A stretch of DNA of 64,000 nt from Pseudomonadota bacterium (GTDB lineage: Bacteria > Pseudomonadota > Gammaproteobacteria > Steroidobacterales > Steroidobacteraceae), in assembly GCA_003242685.1 (NCBI GenBank), contig QGVD01000004.1, positions 33,326 through 97,325 of the forward strand, given 5' to 3'. The notes beneath the pieces were generated by a model that was given only the letters and a program-made list of their open reading frames with translations, was not told the DNA's origin and ran no database searches. Positions within the stretch are counted from its first letter, which is position 1. Each line of letters opens with the position of its first letter. This document shows positions 16,615 through 23,125 of the stretch, piece after piece. Position numbers and translations under genes: made by a program.

Positions 16615-17346
16615 GTGAGAGCGGATCTTGCGGGATCACTCGGCGGGCTCGCGGCAGCGTTCATGCTGCTCGCCGCGCCTTCGCTCGCAGCGGACTGGAC
16701 CGCAAGCGTCGCCGCTACGTCGAACTATCTCGTCAACGGCCTCACGCGTTCAGGCAACGAAGCCGCCGTGCAGGCGCACGTCGGATGGATCGCCGATTCG
16801 GGCTGGTCCGCGGGTGTGTGGGCCTCGACCGTTCAGCGCCATCCCGAGACCGGACCGCGCTACGAGCTCGATCTCTACCTCACTCGCGCGTGGCGCATCG
16901 GCCGGGACCTCACGGCCTCCGCGCGCGTGAGCCGCTACCAGTCTCTCGGCGATTCGGCTCTCTTTCCCTACGACTACACGGAGCTCGCCGCGTCGCTCTC
17001 CTTCCGCGAAGCGGTCACGGTCACGATCGCCGCGTCGCCGGATTACCCCTTCTACACCCGCTACGACTACGCGCCCGAAGGCACGTCGATCACCTGTGAG
17101 CTGTCGATGCAGCGGCCCCTCGGTCGCCGCCTGCAGCTCAGCGCGGGGCTCGGGCACGCCGATCTCCAGGGAGGAGCGTACGGTGCTGCGCGGTACTGGT
17201 ACTGGAGCGCCGGCGGGCAGCTCGCCTGGCGGCGGCTCGAAATCGGTCTGAGCTACGTCGGGACGGACGGCACGGCGGAGCGCCTGTTCGGCACCGCGCT
17301 TGCGGGCAACACCTGGATCGCGACGGCCTCCTTCGAGCTGCACTGA
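16615..17346 (+). CDS. TorF-type putative outer-membrane porin
   Basis: 243 residues. A signal peptide (about 1-26, ending PSLAADW) is followed by a beta-barrel-like sequence of alternating aromatic and small residues. The first strand SVAATSNYLVNGLTRSGNE is the hallmark of the conserved gammaproteobacterial family annotated TorF/TIGR02001, and the protein ends in an amphipathic strand WIATASFELH. The start is a GTG at 16615; no strong ribosome-binding site was seen, but the signal peptide fixes the start within a few codons. A sigma-54 promoter lies 300 bases upstream and the ECF sigma gene 59 bases downstream. Substrate unknown. Confidence 0.75.
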   Translation: MRADLAGSLGGLAAAFMLLAAPSLAADWTASVAATSNYLVNGLTRSGNEAAVQAHVGWIADSGWSAGVWASTVQRHPETGPRYELDLYLTRAWRIGRDLTASARVSRYQSLGDSALFPYDYTELAASLSFREAVTVTIAASPDYPFYTRYDYAPEGTSITCELSMQRPLGRRLQLSAGLGHADLQGGAYGAARYWYWSAGGQLAWRRLEIGLSYVGTDGTAERLFGTALAGNTWIATASFELH

Positions 17347-17405
17347 GCAGGCCGTCGAACCTTCTGCGCGGCGGGAGGGTACTCACCGGCAGACGGGTTG
17401 GGACC

Positions 17406-18020
17406 ATGACCCACGCCTCGAGCCACGAATCTCCGTTCTCTGCGACAGGTGCCGCCGGTGAGCAGGCGCTGCTCGTGCGCGTGTCTCAGGGGGACCGGGA
17501 CGCCCTGCGAAAGCTGTACTTCCTGTTCCACCGGCGTCTGTCCCGCTTCCTGCTGCGGCTGACTCACCGGCCGGAGATCACGGAGGAGATCATCAACGAC
17601 ACGATGCTCGTGGTCTGGCAGCACGCGCACGAGTTCCGCGGCGACTCGCGGCCGTCGACGTGGATCCTCGGCATCGCCTACCGGCGCGCGCTCAAGGCGC
17701 TGAGCCGTGAGCGGCCCTCGCAGGGCAACCCGCAGGACGAGGAGAGCTCGGGCGCGCCCGACGCCGAGGTCATGGAAGGCCTCGCGTACGGCGTCGAGCT
17801 CTCCGACTGGCTCGACCGGGCGCTCGAGCGGCTCACGCCGGAGCACCGTCTCGTGATCGAGCTCGCCTACGTGCTGGGCCTCTCGTGCGAGGAGATCGCG
17901 AGCATCGCAGGCTGCCCCGTCAACACGGTGAAGACACGCATGTTCTATGCGCGACTGAGACTGCGCGAGCTGCTCGCCCGGCTCGCAGCGCCTTCGGTCG
18001 CAGAGAGGCTTCCGCCATGA
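17406..18020 (+). CDS. ECF-type RNA polymerase sigma factor
   Basis: 204 residues with region 2 at about 25-100 (GDRDALRKLYFLFHRRLSRF, then EEIINDTMLVVWQHAHEFRG) and region 4 at about 135-195 (ALERLTPEHRLVIELAYVLG, SCEEIASIAGCPVNTVKTRM), lacking regions 1 and 3 as ECF factors do. It directs transcription of an extracytoplasmic-response regulon. The next gene, a zinc-finger anti-sigma factor, begins inside its stop codon, and a subtilase gene overlaps that one in turn. The three are surely one translationally coupled cassette. The regulon cannot be read from this window. Confidence 0.92.
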   Translation: MTHASSHESPFSATGAAGEQALLVRVSQGDRDALRKLYFLFHRRLSRFLLRLTHRPEITEEIINDTMLVVWQHAHEFRGDSRPSTWILGIAYRRALKALSRERPSQGNPQDEESSGAPDAEVMEGLAYGVELSDWLDRALERLTPEHRLVIELAYVLGLSCEEIASIAGCPVNTVKTRMFYARLRLRELLARLAAPSVAERLPP

Positions 18021-18748
18021 TGTCGCACGCTGCTCGACCGCACGAGCCGCAGGAGCACGTCGAGCTCGATCTGCCGTGGTACGTGAACGGTACGCTGCCG
18101 GCTCACGAGCGTGAGCGCATCGAGCGTCATCTCGCCGCATGTGAGAGATGCCGCGAGTCGCACGCTTCCGAGGTGCGTCTCGCCGCTGCGCTCGGCAATG
18201 CGCGCGAGCCGGTCGAATGCGCGCCGCAGTCCGGCTGGAACCGTCTCGCCATGCGGCTCGATGCGCTCGAGAGCGATACACAGGCAACGGCATCGGCGAG
18301 CTCCGCCGCGCCGATGCGATCGGAAGCGCCGGCATCGACGATGGCCGCACATCCGCAGCGCGCGTCGCGACGCAGGGTTCTTCCTGCGGTGGTGCTGGCG
18401 CAGGCCGCGGCGCTCGCGATGCTCGCATTCGCGCTGCTCTACGTGACGCTCGACGACGGCGCGCCGCGCTATCGCACGCTGACGAGCACGGACGGCGCTG
18501 CAGTCGTTGCCGGACCGGCGCTGCGCGTCGTGTTCGACGAGAGCGCGTCGAACGCGGAGATCCGCTCACTGCTCGAGCACGTCGGCGGCAGCATCGTCGC
18601 CGGCCCCACGGAGCGGCGCGTTTACACCGTGCGGCTGCAGCGTGCGGGGAACGGCACGGTCGTCGACGCGGAAGCCGCGGCGGACTGGCTGCGCACTAAG
18701 CCTCAGGTGCTGTTCGTCGAGCCCGTGGACGCGCCGGAATCGCGATGA
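18017..18748 (+). CDS. Membrane anti-sigma factor with zinc finger and a propeptide-like periplasmic domain
   Basis: 243 residues. The N-terminal anti-sigma zinc finger has the H-x3-C-x2-C motif (His38, Cys42, Cys45; ERHLAACERC). After a flexible linker one transmembrane helix lies at about 120-144. The periplasmic part (about 165-240) reads like a subtilase propeptide or inhibitor-I9 fold: LRVVFDESASNAEIRSLLEH, then RRVYTVRLQ and WLRTKPQVLFVEPV, the last resembling the V-x-x-VEP end of propeptides. The start overlaps the sigma stop (ATGA) and the stop overlaps the subtilase start. The protein should hold the ECF factor at the membrane; control by the neighbouring protease is an inference. 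Confidence 0.88.
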   Translation: MMSHAARPHEPQEHVELDLPWYVNGTLPAHERERIERHLAACERCRESHASEVRLAAALGNAREPVECAPQSGWNRLAMRLDALESDTQATASASSAAPMRSEAPASTMAAHPQRASRRRVLPAVVLAQAAALAMLAFALLYVTLDDGAPRYRTLTSTDGAAVVAGPALRVVFDESASNAEIRSLLEHVGGSIVAGPTERRVYTVRLQRAGNGTVVDAEAAADWLRTKPQVLFVEPVDAPESR

Positions 18749-20076
18749 GCCTGAAACGTACGGCGCTCCTCTCGCTGGCGATGCTCGCGCTCGCGGGCTG
18801 TGCCGTACGTCCGGTCGCGCCGGGTGCAGGCGCGCTGATGCCTGCCGCAACGCGCGGTGAAGCCGGGCGCCAGCTCATCGTCACCATCCGCGAGGCGGAG
18901 CACACGCTGTCGAGCGCGCCTGGCAGAACGCCTCGCTCGTACGGCGGCGGTGCGCCCTACGGCGCTTCGCCGTACGCGCGGCACGTCGTCGCGCAGCTCG
19001 AGCGCGAGTATGGGCTGATCTGGGTCGCCGACTGGCGCATCGACGTGCTCGGCGTGCACTGCGTGGTGTTCCAGGCGCGTGACGATGCCGCGCGTGCGGA
19101 AGCCGTACGCCGACTGCAGCAGGACGAGCGTGTGGAAAGCGTGCAGCCGATGCAGAGCTTCCGCACCGCTGCGGGCGGCTCGCGCTACAACGATCCGTAC
19201 TTCCGCCTGCAGACGCACGTGACGGCGCTGCAGGTGCCCGAAGCGCACCTCTGGTCGCGCGGGCGGGGTGTGCGCATCGCCGTGATCGACACGGGCGTCG
19301 CGCTCGAGCATCCCGAGCTCGCACGTCGCGTGCGCGTGGCGCGCAACTTCGTGGACGAGGACGAGGAGAGCTTCCGGCGCGACACCCATGGAACTGCCGT
19401 CGCGGGTGTGATCGCCGCTGCCGTGAACAACGGAATCGGCATCGTCGGCATCGCGCCGGAGGTGGAGCTGCTGGCGCTCAAGGCCTGCTGGCACGAAGCG
19501 CCGGGAGAGCCCGCGGTCTGCAACACCCTCACGCTCGCCGAGGCTCTCGACTTCGCCATCCGCCGCAAGGCTGCCGTGATCAATCTCAGCCTCACGGGAC
19601 CGGACGACCCTCTGCTGCGCCGTCTCGTCGAAGCGGCGCTGCAGCGTGGAACCGCGGTCGTGGCCGCGGATGGGGGCCGGGGCGATCGGTCGCGCACCTT
19701 CCCGCTCTCGATCCCGGGCGTTCTCGCCGTCGGCGATGCGGATTCGCCCGACAGCCTTGCATCGGCGCCGCTCGTCGCGCCCGGCCGCGAAATCCTGACG
19801 CTCACGCCATCGGGCCGTTACGATTACATGTCGGGCGCCTCCCTTTCGACCGCAATGGTGAGCGGGATCGTCGCGCTCCTTCTGGAACGGCGCCGCGACC
19901 TGCAGCCGCGGGACGTCGCCGATCTCCTGTCGCGTACCGCTGCACCGCTCCAGCCGTCCAGCATCGCCCGCCTCGTCAATGCGTGCGGTGCCGTCCTGGC
20001 GCTCGTCGGCGCCGGGCGCTGCGGCGAGCCGGAAGGGACACTCGCCTCCGTCGACGCCGCGCTGCCGCAGCGCTGA
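18745..20076 (+). CDS. Subtilase (S8 peptidase) lipoprotein
   Basis: 443 residues. A lipobox LALAGC puts the lipidated cysteine at residue 19, so the enzyme should be tethered in the envelope. Residues about 80-137 look like a propeptide, and the catalytic domain runs from about 165 to 395. The triad is Asp182 (AVIDTGV), His215 (DTHGTAVAG) and Ser366 (SGASLSTAMVSG). The usual oxyanion-hole asparagine in the AAGN block is replaced: the sequence reads VVAADGGRGD. Activity may be reduced or specialised. The start overlaps the anti-sigma stop by 4 bases. Together with the anti-sigma factor's propeptide-like domain, this suggests the two proteins bind each other in the periplasm. Confidence 0.88.
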   Translation: MSLKRTALLSLAMLALAGCAVRPVAPGAGALMPAATRGEAGRQLIVTIREAEHTLSSAPGRTPRSYGGGAPYGASPYARHVVAQLEREYGLIWVADWRIDVLGVHCVVFQARDDAARAEAVRRLQQDERVESVQPMQSFRTAAGGSRYNDPYFRLQTHVTALQVPEAHLWSRGRGVRIAVIDTGVALEHPELARRVRVARNFVDEDEESFRRDTHGTAVAGVIAAAVNNGIGIVGIAPEVELLALKACWHEAPGEPAVCNTLTLAEALDFAIRRKAAVINLSLTGPDDPLLRRLVEAALQRGTAVVAADGGRGDRSRTFPLSIPGVLAVGDADSPDSLASAPLVAPGREILTLTPSGRYDYMSGASLSTAMVSGIVALLLERRRDLQPRDVADLLSRTAAPLQPSSIARLVNACGAVLALVGAGRCGEPEGTLASVDAALPQR

Positions 20077-20138
20077 AGCGGCGCCTCCCCCTCACGATGG
20101 ATCCGCAGACCGCGCGGAGCGCGCTACGCTATGAATCA

Positions 20139-20951
20139 ATGAACGCCCGAACCAGAGCGATGCGCCCCGCCGAGCGGCGCGAGATCAGTAAGGCGGAAAT
20201 CGTCCGGCAGCTGCGCGCGCTGGGAGTGAAACCGGGCGGGATACTTCTCGTCCACACCTCTTTCCGGGCGGTGCGGCCCGTCGAGGGCGGGCCGCGCGGG
20301 CTCATCGAAGCGCTGCGCGAGGCACTCGGACCCGATGGCACGCTCGTCATGCCTTCCTGGTCCGGGGACGACGACGTGCCGTTCGATCCGAAGACCTCCC
20401 CGGCCGCGCCCGACCTCGGCGTCGTGGCGAACACCTTCTGGCGCATGCCCGGGGTGCTGCGCGGTGAGCACTGCTTCGCCTGCGCGGCCGTGGGACCCCA
20501 GGCGGCGCAGATCGTGTGCGAGCCGCTGTCGCTGCCGCCGCATGGCCCGGCGAGCCCCGTGGGCCGCGTCCACGAGCTCGGCGGGCAGGTGCTGCTGCTC
20601 GGCGTCGGTCACGAGGCCGACACGACGCTGCATCTCGCGGAAGTTCTCGCGGGCGTGCCCTACCGCATCCAGAAGCACTACACGGTGGTGCGGGACGGGA
20701 AGCTCGAGCGCATCGCCTACGGCGAGAACGATCACTGCTGTGCGCGCTTCGCGCTCGCCGACGAATGGTTGCGTTCGCGACGCCTGCAGCACGAGGGACG
20801 CGTCGGTCATGCGCACGCGCGACTCGCGAAGGCGTCCGACATCGTCGCCGTTACGCTCGAGCAGCTCGCGCGCGATCCCCTGCTCTTCCTGCACTCGCCG
20901 GAAGACGAGTGCGCGGAATGCGACGCCGCGCGCGCGAGCATCCGCGCATGA
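20139..20951 (+). CDS. Aminoglycoside N(3)-acetyltransferase family protein (AAC(3)-like)
   Basis: About 270 residues of the antibiotic_NAT fold, which transfers acetyl from acetyl-CoA to an amino group. LLVHTSFRAVRPVEGGPRGL (with the family's LVHSS-like block), GTLVMPSWS, FWRMPGVLRGEHCFACAAVG and LLLGVGHEADTTLHLAE are conserved AAC(3) blocks, with the active-site His in the last one. The gene has the same composition as its neighbours and no mobile element nearby, so it looks native; chromosomal members often act on other amines and need not give resistance. Possible starts are 20097, 20139 and 20160; 20139 is a compromise and no strong ribosome-binding site decides it. Confidence 0.8.
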   Translation: MNARTRAMRPAERREISKAEIVRQLRALGVKPGGILLVHTSFRAVRPVEGGPRGLIEALREALGPDGTLVMPSWSGDDDVPFDPKTSPAAPDLGVVANTFWRMPGVLRGEHCFACAAVGPQAAQIVCEPLSLPPHGPASPVGRVHELGGQVLLLGVGHEADTTLHLAEVLAGVPYRIQKHYTVVRDGKLERIAYGENDHCCARFALADEWLRSRRLQHEGRVGHAHARLAKASDIVAVTLEQLARDPLLFLHSPEDECAECDAARASIRA

Positions 20952-20957
20952 GGGCCT

Positions 20958-22040
20958 TCAGAAGAACCCGTGCAGCTCGATGAAGTACTGCTCGCGGTTC
21001 TGCAGCGCGTTCTGCGGAATGCCGTCGTAGACGCGCGCGCCGACCCGTAGCTGCAGGAACTCCACCGGCGTGAGCTCGTAGACGAGACTCGTTCGCGTCT
21101 GCTCGTCCTCGTCGACGTCGTCGTCGGGGTCGAACCACTCGAAGGTCAGCTTCACGTTGTGGCCGCGGCGCGGCATCCAGTTCGCCTCGCCGAGCGCGGC
21201 GATCAGCTGCCGGCCCGTGGGACCGAGCCCGTCGTCGTCGATGTAATCCACTTCGCCGAGCCACGCGATCGGTCCGGTGCGTATGCCCGCATGCAGCGCG
21301 AGCGCGTATCGATCGCCGGCATCCGTATCGTTGAAGCTCGCACTCAGTCCCGCCCGCCACGTGGGCCGCACGTGCGCGGCACGCAGCGTGAGCTGTTTGC
21401 CGTTGTCGAGCTCGGGTCCGCCCGCCGTGCCGTTGCTCACCGCGAGCTGCGCGCTCCAGGCGCCGTACTCGAGGCCCACCTCCACCGCGTCATCCGCCGT
21501 GGTCATGTTGATCCCCGAGACCTGACGCACGAAGGCGTTGTCGTCTTCGAGCCGCCAGCCGAAGGGCAGATACATCTTGCCGGCCTTCACGTACCACGTG
21601 CCTTCACGCAGCCACAGCCGCACGTTGGCTTCGCGATTGTCCGCGTCGCCCGGTGCGAGCTGCTCGTCGACGTACACCGACAGGCGGCCCGGGATCACGG
21701 ACGCTTCGACGAAGATCCGGCCCTCGGCGACGTCGAAGGCGCTTCTCTCGTCCTGATCGGGCACGTCCACGTGATCGAAGTTCGCGCGCAGATTCCCGCC
21801 AATGGCGACGTAACGGCCGAGCATTCCGCTCCAGGGTTCCTCTTCCACGCGCAGCCGCCGAGCCGGCAGCCCCGTCTGCGCGTACGCATTGCCGAAAGGC
21901 GTGCGCAGCCCGCCACCAGTGACGTTCGCATGACACTGAACGCACTTGAGGCCGGTGCGCACCGCGAAGTAGGGCTCCGCATGCGCGCCGGCAGCGAAGA
22001 AGAGGAGCGCCGCGAGAGCGAGACACGATCGAACGTTCAT
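20958..22040 (-). CDS. Single-haem cytochrome fused to an outer-membrane beta-barrel
   Basis: 360 residues. A signal peptide (1-21) is followed at once by a haem-binding motif CVQCH (residues 33-37) in a short region GLKCVQCHANVTGGGLRTPFG. From about residue 70 to the end the sequence is barrel-like: alternating strands rich in Tyr, Trp and Asp turns, ending in FIELHGFF, with the C-terminal phenylalanine of outer-membrane proteins. The layout, one N-terminal haem then a porin-size barrel, is that of the iron oxidase Cyc2, although I see no close match to the Cyc2 motif. The start overlaps the stop of the upstream lipoprotein cytochrome gene by 4 bases (ATGA), so the two are coupled. A role in electron transfer across the outer membrane is inferred. 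Confidence 0.75.
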   Translation of the reverse strand: MNVRSCLALAALLFFAAGAHAEPYFAVRTGLKCVQCHANVTGGGLRTPFGNAYAQTGLPARRLRVEEEPWSGMLGRYVAIGGNLRANFDHVDVPDQDERSAFDVAEGRIFVEASVIPGRLSVYVDEQLAPGDADNREANVRLWLREGTWYVKAGKMYLPFGWRLEDDNAFVRQVSGINMTTADDAVEVGLEYGAWSAQLAVSNGTAGGPELDNGKQLTLRAAHVRPTWRAGLSASFNDTDAGDRYALALHAGIRTGPIAWLGEVDYIDDDGLGPTGRQLIAALGEANWMPRRGHNVKLTFEWFDPDDDVDEDEQTRTSLVYELTPVEFLQLRVGARVYDGIPQNALQNREQYFIELHGFF

Positions 22041-22945
22041 GGCGTGCCCTCCGTCACCGTGAACGTCGCGTGGAAGTCTCCGCCCGGGGTGCCGTCATCG
22101 TCGCCATCGAGCACACGGCCGTCGACGTCGGCGAGCGCGACGGCTCCGCTGCCGGAAATCGTGATCCTGTAAGTTTCCGCCGCGAGCGCGCCGCGCGGCG
22201 TGAGCGTCACGACGGTGGGATTGACGAGCGAGACCTCGACGCTCGCGAGCGGCACCTGGATTTCGTTGCCTTCCGCGAACGAACCGTCACCGCCGCTCGC
22301 GTGCAGCTGGAAGGTATCCGCGCTCGCGAGCGCGGCGTCGACGGGATGACTGAAGACGATCGTGAGCGTGCTCGGGGTCGGACACTCTTCGCCCTCCGCA
22401 GGAACCGTCGAGACGACACGCGGTGGTTGAAGCTGCTCTGCGAGGCCGGCAGTGGCCGGCGGCGCGCCCTGTGCGATCCACTGCCGTACGAGATCGATGC
22501 TCGATTGCGGCAGCGGCGGACCACCGAGCGGCATGCGCGCGCCGACTGCCGCGCGTCCTTCGATCTTCTGCACCAGATAACTCGCATCGGGGTCGCCGGG
22601 CGTCACTCGCTGCAGTGCCGGGACCTGGACGCTCGGTACGTTCACGAGCATCGCGTAACTATTGGCTTCGTCGAGGCGCAGACCGAGCGGTGCCGCCGCA
22701 CCCGCATGGCAGTTGGTGCAGACCGGCGTGAAGATCGTGTCCTGTATCTGGCGGAACTCGCCGGTCGCGGGCGGCGGACCTCCCGGCGGACCGCCGTTCG
22801 ATCCTCCGTCGGAGCCTCCTTCTCCGATCGGACGTCCGTTCGCGTCCAGTCCTTCACCGCTTCCCGCACAGCCCGCGATCGCGAGCAGGGCGGCGGGAAC
22901 GAGCATGGGCTGAATGCGCTTCGAGCCCGCGAGCCTCAACCGCAT
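22037..22945 (-). CDS. Lipoprotein with a single-haem cytochrome domain and an Ig-like domain
   Basis: 302 residues. The lipobox AIAGC gives a lipidated Cys26. A Gly/Pro-rich linker (about 40-60) is followed by a cytochrome domain at about 64-165 with CTNCH at 76-80 and a possible distal methionine in GARMPLGG (Met139). An SbsA/Big_5-type Ig-like domain fills about 173-300 (VVSTVPAEGEECPTPSTLTI at its start). The cytochrome domain is clearly homologous to the C-terminal domain of the divergent gene at 23126: both contain the pattern SYxxLVNVPS, GD-x5-SYL-x2-K, GARMP-GGPPL. It precedes and overlaps the barrel-cytochrome gene. Probably an envelope electron carrier; partner and substrate unknown. 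Confidence 0.78.
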   Translation of the reverse strand: MRLRLAGSKRIQPMLVPAALLAIAGCAGSGEGLDANGRPIGEGGSDGGSNGGPPGGPPPATGEFRQIQDTIFTPVCTNCHAGAAAPLGLRLDEANSYAMLVNVPSVQVPALQRVTPGDPDASYLVQKIEGRAAVGARMPLGGPPLPQSSIDLVRQWIAQGAPPATAGLAEQLQPPRVVSTVPAEGEECPTPSTLTIVFSHPVDAALASADTFQLHASGGDGSFAEGNEIQVPLASVEVSLVNPTVVTLTPRGALAAETYRITISGSGAVALADVDGRVLDGDDDGTPGGDFHATFTVTEGTP

Positions 22946-23125
22946 CGGTCACCTCGTCGAGTCTGCCGACACGTCCGGTGAGTCCGCGCGCCGCAGCTCG
23001 CGGTTCGATGCGATCGCGTGCCGGTCACCAGATGCGTCCGTTTCGAGCCACGCGTGAACCGCACGACGGCGAGAGCGGTACACACGCCCCGCCGAAGCAC
23101 GTATCGACCGAACCAGGGGTGGACA

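Noticed and set aside
17347..17405. An autoregulatory ECF promoter (GAACC...CGTC type) before the sigma gene
   Set aside because: A GAACCTT is present but no convincing second element at the right distance, so no call was made.
20139..20951. The AAC(3) homologue as an acquired antibiotic-resistance gene
   Set aside because: Composition equals that of the neighbours, and no integron, IS or plasmid gene is present. Chromosomal family members often have other roles.
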